Below, one piece after another: positions 18,089 to 25,729 of a DNA stretch of 53,327 bases. A program made the translations under genes and the position numbers. Below the pieces are notes generated by a model, which did not search any database, was not told the origin of the DNA, and saw only the letters and a list, made by a program, of their open reading frames with translations. Position 1 is the stretch's first letter, and every line of letters begins with the position of its first letter. The DNA is from Rhodococcus jostii NBRC 16295 (GTDB taxonomy: Bacteria; Actinomycetota; Actinomycetes; Mycobacteriales; Mycobacteriaceae): NCBI RefSeq assembly GCF_001894825.1, contig NZ_BCWY01000068.1, positions 1 through 53,327 of the forward strand. Direction: 5' to 3'.

Positions 18089-18556
18089 GTGCTTCATCCC
18101 GATCCCTTCCGTGACATCGACAGACTCACCGAGCAGCTGCTCGGCGCGTCGGCCGGATCCGCGCGAGCCCCACGGTTCATGCCGATGGACCTCTACCGCT
18201 CCGGCGATCACTACGTCCTCCACGCCGACCTCCCGGGCGTGGACCCCGGCTCGGTGGACGTCAGCGTCGACGGCGGCATCCTCACCGTGAAGGCCCAACG
18301 CAGCGAACGCACCGAACACGACGTGCAGTGGCTGACCTCCGAACGCTTCACCGGCAGCTACCTGCGTCAGCTGTCCCTCGGCCAGGACATCGACGCCGAC
18401 CACATCGCCGCCACCTACGAGAACGGGGTGCTGACGGTCACCCTCCCCGTGGCAGAAAGGGCCAAGCCGCGTCGCATCGAAATCACCCCCGGGGCACGTG
18501 AGGAAACCGAGGTCATCGAGCCCAGCGACTCACCCGACCAGACCACCACGACCTGA
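18089..18556 (+). CDS. Hsp20/alpha-crystallin small heat-shock protein
   Basis: A 155-residue small heat-shock protein. The alpha-crystallin domain spans about residues 30-125: PMDLYRSGDHYVLHADLPGV, VDVSVDGGILTVKAQR, the conserved LPGVD and the C-terminal GVLTVTLPV. A GTG at 18089 is chosen because AGGAGG lies eight bases before it; a GTG three codons earlier overlaps that site. It prevents aggregation of stressed proteins and is a hallmark of the DosR dormancy regulon (HspX). A flavodoxin-type gene and two small membrane genes follow on the same strand. Confidence 0.93.
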   Translation: MLHPDPFRDIDRLTEQLLGASAGSARAPRFMPMDLYRSGDHYVLHADLPGVDPGSVDVSVDGGILTVKAQRSERTEHDVQWLTSERFTGSYLRQLSLGQDIDADHIAATYENGVLTVTLPVAERAKPRRIEITPGAREETEVIEPSDSPDQTTTT

Positions 18557-18640
18557 CCTCGTCACCGGACACGGTCCCGGCAGGTCACGCCGCCGGGACC
18601 TTGGTCGCGTCGGCTTCGGGGTGGCGTATCGATCGAACAT

Positions 18641-18717
18641 GAGCTGGATCTGGTGCAGACGGTGCTGGGCGGTGGCGACACCCTGGTCATCACCCGCCCG
18701 GACCGTCTCGGACGGGG
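18641..18717 (+). pseudogene. Serine recombinase (resolvase) N-domain fragment
   Basis: The 25-residue reading ELDLVQTVLGGGDTLVITRP then DRLGRG matches the RxDRLGRS segment of the resolvase/invertase catalytic domain. The catalytic Ser and the DNA-binding domain are absent. It is a remnant of a mobile element. Confidence 0.6.
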
Positions 18718-18723
18718 CGGGTA

Positions 18724-18846
18724 CTGCACCTGTTCGCCTTCGGTGCGATCGCTTTTGCCGTCACGACAGTGGTCGCCGGGTTCGAGCCTCACGAACTCGA
18801 ACCCGGAACACCCCGCGAGGGACTCCCGGCGCCGGGCACACCATGA
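18724..18846 (+). pseudogene. C-terminal tail of an unidentified membrane protein
   Basis: Forty residues begin with a hydrophobic segment (LHLFAFGAIAFAVTTVVAG) and end EGLPAPGTP before a TGA. There is no start codon and the resolvase remnant abuts it, so it looks like the 3' end of a truncated gene. Confidence 0.4.
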
Positions 18847-18862
18847 CAAGGACGACGAGACG

Positions 18863-19399
18863 ATGACAACACTCGTGGGTTACGCGAGCGCGAAGGGTTC
18901 GACCCGCGGGACCGCCGAACGCATCGCGGCGGGGCCCGATTCGGCCGGTCATGACGCGGACCTGCGGTCCTGCGCCGGTATCGCCGAAGCTCGCGACTAC
19001 GAGGTGGTGGTGCGCGGTAGTGCAATCCGCAACGGACAGTGGCTCCCGGCCGCCCCGGACATGATCGACCGCCTGCGCCCGCACCTGGAGAGCAAGGCTG
19101 TGTGGGCGTCATCCGTGTCCTCGGTGGGCGCCACGAGCATCATACTGTCGCCGCAGTTGGCGAGAGACCTGCGCCGGGCGACCCCGGAACCGCGGGCCGT
19201 CCAAGAGTTGCGGGCGACAGCAGATGTCCGTGACCACCGATTCTTCGCCGGGGCGATCGCACCCGGTGACTGGCCCGGAGTCGGGCGACTGGTCGTCCAG
19301 CTGATGAGCGGCCGCTACAACGATGCGCGCGACTGGCCCCATATCGACCGGTGGACGGCGTCCCTCCGCGCGGAGGCTTCCCGAGGTGAGCGGCGATGA
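18863..19399 (+). CDS. Flavodoxin-domain protein
   Basis: A 178-residue protein with the FMN-binding start TTLVGYASAKGSTRGTAERI (residues 2-21) and the second loop VVRGSAIRNGQWLP. The rest (HRFFAGAIAPGDWPGVGRLV) resembles the flavodoxin_5 or protoporphyrinogen-oxidase type. The ATG at 18863 has a weak GACGAG site. It overlaps the next gene by four bases, indicating coupled translation. A role in redox handling during stress is inferred from the neighbourhood. Confidence 0.85.
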   Translation: MTTLVGYASAKGSTRGTAERIAAGPDSAGHDADLRSCAGIAEARDYEVVVRGSAIRNGQWLPAAPDMIDRLRPHLESKAVWASSVSSVGATSIILSPQLARDLRRATPEPRAVQELRATADVRDHRFFAGAIAPGDWPGVGRLVVQLMSGRYNDARDWPHIDRWTASLRAEASRGERR

Positions 19400-20126
19400 T
19401 GACATTTGGGTGGGTTCGACAGCGAACCGGCCATACACCGTTCGAAGGTGGTGCCCCCGGGTTGTCGCGCACGCGCTGGATTGCGTTGTGCGCGAGCGCC
19501 GAGACCGTCGGCATGACCGCTGCCGCGGTGGCGGCGAAGCTGTCACAGCATGTTCTCGGTGGTCAGCCGAGGGGCTGGGATGCGGCGCTGGCACTGCTGC
19601 TGGTGGTGGCGGGTGGGTTGGTCGAAGGGGTGGCGCTCGGCGCGTTGCAGGCGAGTGGATTGCAGCGGCGGATTCCGCGGCTGAATCGGCGTCGGTGGCT
19701 CCTGGTCACCGTGGCGGTGGCGGGGTTGGGCTGGGCGGCCGCCTCGGTCCCCGGGGTGTTTTCCGATGACGGTGATGCGGAACCGGCGTTGCTCGTCGTG
19801 GTGGCCGGTGCGCTCGGTCGGGGGGTGCGGTGATGGGTGCGGTCCTCGGTGCCGCTCGAGCGATGACGCTGCGCCGTCTCGTTCCTCGTCCGACGCGCTG
19901 GGTGCTGGCCAACACCATTGCCTGGCCGCCCACGATGGTCGTGATCTTCGTCGGTGCGACAACTCCGGAAAGCGGCTGACCCACGGTGGCTGTCGCCGCG
20001 CTCGGCGCGATCACCGGCCTCGCGGCCGGTACAGTCCTCGGCGTCGTCACGGGTTGGTTCCTGCCCACCCTCTACGGCGCAGGGGCCGAGAACGACGAAC
20101 TCACCGGTCACCTGGAAGGGACATGA
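19396..20126 (+). pseudogene. Polytopic membrane protein with a frameshift and an internal TGA
   Basis: The first frame gives MMTFGWVRQRTGHTPFEG and two membrane segments (ALALLLVVAGGLVEGVALGA, WLLVTVAVAGLGWAAASVPG). Near 19820, in a G-run, it must shift to the frame GAVLGAARAMTLRRLVP. At 19977-19979 a TGA replaces a probable Trp (ATTPESG stop PTVAVAALG). The end, ALGAITGLAAGTVLGVVTGW, is again hydrophobic. Restored, it would be about 243 residues. It starts inside the flavodoxin stop and its own stop overlaps the next start. Confidence 0.7.
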
Positions 20127-20374
20127 CATGTCTCATGAGGCGTCGTAGATCGGGGTCGGACCTCACCACACGGCAGCGAGGCGCCGTAATCGTGCTGGCG
20201 GGTGTGCAACTGTCGCTCGCCGTCGCCGCATGGGCGGACCTCTCCTCGCGTGATCCCCGGGAACTGCACGGCAGCACACGGAGGTGGGCTGCGATCATTG
20301 CCGTCAACTTCTTCGGACCGATCGTCTACTTCGCCCGGGCCCGTCGCACATCGGACGGGAATCTTCCAGGCTGA
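20123..20374 (+). CDS. PLDc_N-type small membrane protein
   Basis: An 83-residue protein with two hydrophobic segments (GAVIVLAGVQLSLAVAAWAD and WAAIIAVNFFGPIVYF). The spacing, the WADL following the first segment and the NFFGPIVYFARAR end match the phospholipase D nuclease N-terminal domain found as a stand-alone membrane protein in actinobacteria. ATG 20123 overlaps the previous stop (ATGA); ATG 20135 is an alternative. Confidence 0.75.
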   Translation: MTCLMRRRRSGSDLTTRQRGAVIVLAGVQLSLAVAAWADLSSRDPRELHGSTRRWAAIIAVNFFGPIVYFARARRTSDGNLPG

Positions 20375-20397
20375 AACTGGTGGTTTGATGTCTCCGG

Positions 20398-20940
20398 CTA
20401 CGAGGTCCGGTCCGTCCGCGCCGGCGCACTGTGTTCGGCGAGAGTCCGACCCCACCGTTCGGCACGTTCTTCCTCACCTGCCTCCAACACCGATTCCTTG
20501 TCGACGAGGAAACTCTCCGGGTTCGCGATGAGTTCGAAACCCAAGTTCCGCAACTTCTTACCGATTCCTTTCGATGCGCGCCCGGTCACCAATGCGGGTG
20601 CGTCGACTCGGGTATCGAAGGCCGCAGCCTTGCCGTGGGCGGACCGAACCGAACCGAGCCACTCGCGAATTCCTTCGCTCTCGGCATCCGGTTCCACCGT
20701 CAGCGCAGTGTCCGTGCGCGCCTTCTCGACCGCGCCCTTACGGGTAGCTTCCCGGCTCATGCCGTGCACGTGCGTGGGCCCTCCGACCACGACCAGGTCG
20801 TAACCGGACAGGTCCGTATCCCGTATCTGCGACACGGGGAGTATCTGTGCTGTGCCGACCGGCCCGAGGCCGCGGGCAATCGCTTCCGCCACGTGACGGG
20901 TGTTTCCGTACATCGACTCGTACACCACGATTGCGTGCAT
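20398..20940 (-). CDS. Flavodoxin
   Basis: A 180-residue protein. The FMN-phosphate loop is at the N-terminus (MHAIVVYESMYGNTRHVAEA), followed by YDLVVVGGPTHVHGM and the C-terminal part AAAFDTRVDAPALVTGRASK. This is a small FMN electron carrier in the cytoplasm. It is downstream of the potassium channel gene on the same strand but separated by a strong hairpin, so it may have its own promoter. Confidence 0.9.
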   Translation of the reverse strand: MHAIVVYESMYGNTRHVAEAIARGLGPVGTAQILPVSQIRDTDLSGYDLVVVGGPTHVHGMSREATRKGAVEKARTDTALTVEPDAESEGIREWLGSVRSAHGKAAAFDTRVDAPALVTGRASKGIGKKLRNLGFELIANPESFLVDKESVLEAGEEERAERWGRTLAEHSAPARTDRTS

Positions 20941-20991
20941 GTCTCATGCTCCTTGCTCTGGTGCGCCAATCCCTGCTCGCGCTCTTTCGGT

Positions 20992-21030
20992 GAACAGTGG
21001 TGCGGGTTCTCCCGCTGATCACCACTGTTC
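20992..21030. terminator. Hairpin after the K+ channel gene
   Basis: GAACAGTGGTG and CACCACTGTTC are perfect 11-bp arms, with an inner CGGG/CCCG pair. It lies 55 bp past the channel stop and 52 bp before the flavodoxin start on the same strand, so it may be a terminator or an operator of the flavodoxin gene. Confidence 0.55.
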
Positions 21031-21084
21031 CAGCGCGCGCCGTCGTCGATGAAGAGGAGAAAGTCATCGACGACGAGGTTTGCG

Positions 21085-22071
21085 TCATCTACCGACGCTC
21101 GCTCGGACGGCGCCGAGCTGCCCGTCATTTCCCAGGGTGATGAGGATGGCTCCTGGCTCGATTCGGGTGTGCCCACTCGGGTTCGTGATGAATTTCCCTG
21201 ACGGTGAACGGATTGCGACCAGGAGGGCGCCGCTGGTATCGCGCAGCGCGGCCTCGGAGAGGGTGCGGCCCACCAACTGTGAGGTGGCCGGGACCTCGAC
21301 TTCCTCGATCCGGTAATCCAACGTCGCGTCGTGCACCACCACGTCCAGGAACTCGGAGACGTGAGGTTGCAGGGCGAAGGCACCCATTCGTCGGCCGCCG
21401 ATCAGCTGGGGATTGACGACTCGATTGGCGCCGGCCCGAATCAGTTTGGATGTTGATTCCTCATTTCGGGCGCGGGCGATGATAACCAGGTCAGGGCGCA
21501 GTGCTCTGCTCGAGAGGCTGACATATACGTTGTCGGCATCGGTGTCGAGTGCCGTGATCAGGGCATGGGCGCGCGCGATCCCGGCCGCTTGGAGGGTGCT
21601 GTCGTCGGTGACGTCTCCGACGACGGTGGGGCAGTCGAGTCCGCGCAACCGTTCCAGATCGCTGTCGACGACGACGACCGGCCGTCCGACCGAGGACAGA
21701 TAGTGCGCGCTCGCCCTTCCGACGCGACCCCACCCGCAGACGATGACGTGCCCGGACATGTGCTTGATGTGATGGTCCATCCGGCGTTTCTCCATGTGCT
21801 GGCGCAAATTACCTTCGATGAGTGCCTCCAGAAGAACGCTCAGCGTGTACAACGCGGTGCCGACACCGGCCAGAATGAGGACGATGGTGAACACCTGACC
21901 CGCGGCGTCGAGTGGGTGGACCTCGCGGAAACCTACGGTGGTGATGGTCGTGACGGTTTGGTACAGCGCGTCGAGGAAGCCGAACCCGAGAACGAGGTAG
22001 CCGATCGTTCCGACCACGATGACGGACCCGAACACCCCGAGCGCTCGACCGAATCTCAGCAATGGGCTCAT
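21085..22071 (-). CDS. Two-TM potassium channel with RCK (TrkA-N/TrkA-C) domain
   Basis: A 328-residue protein starting at ATG 22071 (MSPLLRFGRALG). The first membrane segment (VFGSVIVVGTIGYLVLGFGF), the pore helix and filter TVTTITTVGFRE, and the second segment (VFTIVLILAGVGTALYTLSV) form the channel. The cytosolic RCK domain follows: HVIVCGWGRVGRASAHYL with GxGxxG, VVVDSDLERL, GDVTDDSTLQAAGI, then a TrkA_C end (VPATSQLVGRTLSEAALRD). It likely gates K+ flux in response to nucleotide or ion. It is divergent from the KAS III pair, sharing a promoter with a DosR-box-like motif. Confidence 0.92.
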   Translation of the reverse strand: MSPLLRFGRALGVFGSVIVVGTIGYLVLGFGFLDALYQTVTTITTVGFREVHPLDAAGQVFTIVLILAGVGTALYTLSVLLEALIEGNLRQHMEKRRMDHHIKHMSGHVIVCGWGRVGRASAHYLSSVGRPVVVVDSDLERLRGLDCPTVVGDVTDDSTLQAAGIARAHALITALDTDADNVYVSLSSRALRPDLVIIARARNEESTSKLIRAGANRVVNPQLIGGRRMGAFALQPHVSEFLDVVVHDATLDYRIEEVEVPATSQLVGRTLSEAALRDTSGALLVAIRSPSGKFITNPSGHTRIEPGAILITLGNDGQLGAVRASVGR

Positions 22072-22150
22072 CGCGATACTCCCATGTGCCCGTGCATGAC
22101 GATTCCTTCCCTCACCGTTCAGCGTTGCCGTCGCAGACATTGCGCGGCAA

Positions 22151-22164
22151 GGGCCATTGGGCCC
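22151..22164. promoter_or_regulatory. Palindromic DosR-box-like motif
   Basis: GGGCCATTGGGCCC is a near-perfect palindrome with the GGGNC/GNCCC ends of DosR sites. It sits 80 bp before the channel start and 130 bp before the first KAS III gene. DosR control is an inference. Confidence 0.5.
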
Positions 22165-22293
22165 CAGGCGGTGCTCCGATCCTCGCGTTCGGGGGAACGC
22201 CAAGGGCGAGCACGTGACCGGAGAAGGGTCGTAATGCTCTGGTTCGGGCGCACCGTGTGAGAGATGGTGGGAGGGACGGAGGCGCGCTGAGCG

Positions 22294-23397
22294 ATGGTCA
22301 AGCACTGGCTGGTGATGGAAACCGACGAGGACGGCGCCCGGGCGCCGTTTCGCACCCGGGTGGCGGGGGCCGGACGGCATCTGCCCGTGACGCGGCTGAC
22401 CACCGAGGATCTGATGGCAACGACACGCCACCGGACGCATATCGATCTCGAGCGGCTCACGGGCATACACGAGCGACGCGTCTCGGTCGGCGACGAAGAC
22501 TCCTACACCCTCGCCACCGCTGCCGCCCGCGACGCCCTGCAACGATCCGGCCGCTCGGCCGCCACGCTGGACGCGGTGATCAGTTGCAGCATCACTAAAC
22601 TCCGCGGCGGCCTCACCCAATGGCTGGAGCCGACGATGAGCAGCGTGATCGCGCAATCCCTCGGCGCCGAGAAGGCCATGACATTCGACGTCGCCAACGC
22701 ATGCGCGGGCATGCTCACCGGTGTGACGGTGGCGAACAACTGGATTCGCCAGGGGATCATCGAGCGTGCCCTCGTCGTCAGCGGCGAATACATCTCCCAA
22801 CTCGGCCAGAACGCCGCGCAGCACATCCGCAACATCATGAGCAAGGAACTGGCATCGTTGACACTGGGTGACGCGGGCGCCGCCCTGCTGCTCGAGCGGG
22901 CCCCCGCAGGCTCGGCTGGGATCCGGCTCGCGGGCTTCACCACGGTGGCCGACTACAGCCGCCTGTGCCTGGCCTACCCGAAGGGGGACGCCCCCGGCGC
23001 ACGCATGTTCACCAATTCGCGAGCGATCCAGAAGGCCGCGATCGCCGACACCCCCTTGTTGCTGCACGAGGTCCTCGACACGCTCGGACTGTCGATCCAC
23101 GACATCGACCATGTGATCACCCACCAGACCTCGGCGAGGGCGATCCGCAAAGGAATGGCCGAAATGAAGGCATCCTTCGGAGACACTCCTCGACACGACG
23201 CGGTCATCACCGTCGACCGGTACGGGAACACCGCCTCGACGACCCACACCGTGGCCCTGGTCGAAGAACTCGAGGCCGGCCGCATCCGGCCGGGCGAGAC
23301 CGTTGCGTTGATCTCCCTGGCGTCCGGGCTCGAGATCGGGGTGGTTCTGCTGGAAGTGGACGAGGAACTGGTGGCTGGTTATGGGCACGATCATTGA
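22294..23397 (+). CDS. 3-oxoacyl-ACP synthase III-family protein (active-site complete)
   Basis: A 367-residue thiolase-fold enzyme. The expected triad is visible: Cys137 in FDVANACAGMLTG, His277 in HVITHQTSARA and Asn312 in DRYGNTASTT. N-terminal segments RVAGAGRHLPV and TGIHERRV match KAS III/OleA-type proteins, which condense acyl-CoA or acyl-ACP. The next gene, overlapping by 17 bp, encodes a shorter homologue, so the pair may form a heterodimer. Placement in a dormancy island next to acyltransferases suggests a lipid product, which is inferred. Confidence 0.9.
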   Translation: MVKHWLVMETDEDGARAPFRTRVAGAGRHLPVTRLTTEDLMATTRHRTHIDLERLTGIHERRVSVGDEDSYTLATAAARDALQRSGRSAATLDAVISCSITKLRGGLTQWLEPTMSSVIAQSLGAEKAMTFDVANACAGMLTGVTVANNWIRQGIIERALVVSGEYISQLGQNAAQHIRNIMSKELASLTLGDAGAALLLERAPAGSAGIRLAGFTTVADYSRLCLAYPKGDAPGARMFTNSRAIQKAAIADTPLLLHEVLDTLGLSIHDIDHVITHQTSARAIRKGMAEMKASFGDTPRHDAVITVDRYGNTASTTHTVALVEELEAGRIRPGETVALISLASGLEIGVVLLEVDEELVAGYGHDH

Positions 23398-24280
23398 TCG
23401 GCTGGACGTCGCCCGCGGCGGGTGGCGCAGCCGACACAGCGCACTCCACCTCGCGGTGTCCGCGGCCAAGACCTGCCTCGAGCGAGCCGGACGCAGCCCC
23501 GACGAGGTGGACCTGCTCGTGAACGCCGGCTTGTACCGCGACCGCAATCTGGGCGAGCCCGCCCTCGCCGCGCTGATCCAGGACGACATCGGCGCCCATC
23601 CCGAGGACCCCCATCCGGATGTGCACGGCACCTTCTCGTTCGACATTGCGAACGGCACCTGTGGAGTGCTCACAGGCTTGCAGATCGTCGACGGATTTCT
23701 GCGCTCACACGCGATCAACTGTGCGCTCGTCGTCGCCAGCGACGCCGACCCCGGCCACGGAATGAGCGATGGGTTTCCGCTCTCCCCGACCGGGGGAGCA
23801 GTGTTATGCAGCTGGGCCGACGACCCCTACGGCCTCGGCCCCGTCCACTGGGTGAACATCCCCGACGGCGGCGAGGCCTTCCACGCGACGATCGGGCAGA
23901 CAGACGCACGAAATGTCCTGCGCTTCCACGAATCCGAATCGATGGACGAGAACTATGCGTCCGCGGGTGCCGCAGCCGTCACCGCATGCCTGCGCGCGGC
24001 CTCCACCACGCTGGCGGAGGTCGACTCGATCGTGGCTGCACCGGCCCGCCCGGGATTCCGAGCGGGCTTGGCGGGGAAGCTGGAGATACCCGGAGAGCGG
24101 ATCACCGTCGCCGACGACGAGCGTATGCACACCGCAGCACTCGTGGCCGGACTCGACCAGGGCGACCACCGCCTACCAGCCGGAACATGCACCCTGTTCG
24201 TCGCCGCGGGTGCGGGCGTGACCGCGGGCGCCGCCCTCTATAACGAGCCACCCGTGTCCGTGTCGTACAAAGTGAACTGA
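23381..24280 (+). CDS. KAS III-like partner protein with altered active site
   Basis: A 299-residue thiolase-fold protein beginning at ATG 23381 inside the end of the previous gene. It keeps the nucleophile region (DIANGTCGVLTG, Cys94) but begins without the first ~50 residues of its partner. Where the partner has HQTS and GNTAST, it reads APARPGFR and DERMHTAALVA, so the catalytic His and Asn appear lost. This suggests a structural or regulatory subunit or a changed chemistry. The tight overlap argues for co-production. Confidence 0.85.
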   Translation: MGTIIDRLDVARGGWRSRHSALHLAVSAAKTCLERAGRSPDEVDLLVNAGLYRDRNLGEPALAALIQDDIGAHPEDPHPDVHGTFSFDIANGTCGVLTGLQIVDGFLRSHAINCALVVASDADPGHGMSDGFPLSPTGGAVLCSWADDPYGLGPVHWVNIPDGGEAFHATIGQTDARNVLRFHESESMDENYASAGAAAVTACLRAASTTLAEVDSIVAAPARPGFRAGLAGKLEIPGERITVADDERMHTAALVAGLDQGDHRLPAGTCTLFVAAGAGVTAGAALYNEPPVSVSYKVN

Positions 24281-24312
24281 CGCAGCCAGGCGGTCGATGG
24301 ACTGCCTGACCG

Positions 24313-24735
24313 ATGACGGTCTGCAGGGGCATGTTGCTCGATTCTCGAAGCACGTTCGGAAGTCGCGACACCATCGATGCTTGTGGTGGGTGTCCGGCGC
24401 TGGTCGGGGAGAAGCGTGTCGGTACCCATGCCGTCACAATCGATGCGACCCCGGAACAGATATGGCCCTGGATCACCAAACTGGGTTCGGGGCGGCGCGG
24501 GTTCTACGGCCTTGCAGACGACGTCACCAACCCTCACCACGAAGATGGTGTGGGTCTCTCGCCCCGTTACGTCGAGACCGTCGAACGAACCGTGAGTGCA
24601 GGCGTCGGCGCCGGGCACGGTGGCGCCGTTCCAGACGGTCACGGTCGACCGGTGAGCAGGAGGGTGCCCGACGGAATCCGCCCACCGTCCCCGTCCGGTT
24701 GCAGATCGACGTCCGGATGCATTTGTGACCCCTGA
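24313..24735 (+). pseudogene. SRPBCC-domain protein, truncated
   Basis: Only a short part is recognisable: GTHAVTIDATPEQIWPWITK with LGSGRRGFYG (about 24418-24510) matches the start of the SRPBCC domain in the intact homologue at 39201 (THAVTINAPPDLVWPWVVQL). After this the match is lost and the frame runs into the reverse of the GNAT fragment. It appears cut by a deletion junction near 24515. Confidence 0.55.
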
Positions 24736-25046
24736 TGATCGTGATCGACGACGAGTGCGAACTCGACCGTGGTTGGGGTGGTTCCGGTGACGTCGTCGAG
24801 GGATATGTAATTCGCAACCCCTACCAGGGCGCCGTCGATGAATGCCCCCAGCGCGCAGTGGTCGGGATTCTGCAGACATAACGTCGCCGCCAGTTCGTCG
24901 AGATGCGCCGCACGCACCACGAAGAACCTCAGGTAGGTGTCGTGTTCGTTCAGCCGCTGGTGAAGTTGCTGCACGGCGTCCCAGTCCCGGGCCGCCAAGT
25001 GGCGCACCATCACATCCGCCGCCGGGGTCACCTCGGTGCTCGGCAT
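24639..25046 (-). pseudogene. GNAT N-acetyltransferase, C-terminally truncated
   Basis: The first 100 residues look like a GNAT protein: VMVRHLAARDWDAVQQLHQR, YLRFFVVRAAHLDELAATLC, ALGAFIDGALVGVANYISL and VEFALVVDHDHQG. The acetyl-CoA loop that should follow (normally RGxGxxLL) is replaced by an unrelated tail (SQMHPDVDLQPDGDGG). The enzyme would be inactive. It converges on the truncated SRPBCC fragment, so one deletion may have removed both 3' ends. Confidence 0.65.
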
Positions 25047-25333
25047 CTGACCTCACTCGTTCCGCGTCATTGTCCCCGGGACTCATTGAACCGCGGTAGG
25101 TCGTCGGGAGTCAGAGCCATATGTCGCCGACTGCGGTCCTTTGCCCCTATTCGGCGATCTGTTCACCCGGCGATGCTGGACGTATACATCCAATGCAACG
25201 CGGGACCGTCGATGACCCACCGGCGACCGGGATGTCCGACGGTGTCGGTGCGTGGTCGGTAACCCGGCTGAGCGCATCGTCGCCACGCGTGCGGAGCGCT
25301 CGATCGCCACCAACCAAGCGAGGGAGGGTCGAA

Positions 25334-25613
25334 ATGAACGAGAAGAAATGGTCGGTCGACATCGTCATCGACGAACACGACTCGGAGGACACGGAAACCG
25401 GACCTGGGCGGAGGCTCGTTTGCGAACCCGCGACACCTCGACACTGGTGGGTACCGGGTTCGCTCGTCGCAGCCCGAAGGACCCCGCCGTACCGGAATCG
25501 GTGACGAACTGGCTGCCGCACGGGCGCTGGCGGACCTCGCCCAGCAGCTGATCGAAACGACCGCCGCGGACTTGGAAGCGGTTACCAAGGAACCGGTGCA
25601 CCTCACGTCGTAG
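25334..25613 (+). pseudogene. DUF1876 protein, two frameshifts
   Basis: ATG 25334 begins MNEKKWSVDIVIDEHDSEDT. The middle (WAEARLRTRDTSTLVGTGFA) is in a second frame, and the end (GDELAAARALADLAQQLIET then EAVTKEPVHLTS, stop 25613) in a third. Joined, they give a normal DUF1876 protein of about 92 residues. The family is a small actinobacterial protein often linked to dormancy genes; function is unknown. Confidence 0.75.
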
Positions 25614-25729
25614 CCATCGCCGGAAACATCGCCGGCGTCTATTTCGCGTGCGCATCCTTCCATCCGCAGTGCGCGACCGACTCATGAGCCGATACAGTCC
25701 CCACCTTCACCGCAGAGGTCGACGGGTGT

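Noticed and set aside
22072..23718. Upstream extension of the K+ channel frame to 23718
   Set aside because: It is antisense to the KAS III genes; the channel proper starts at the ATG at 22071.
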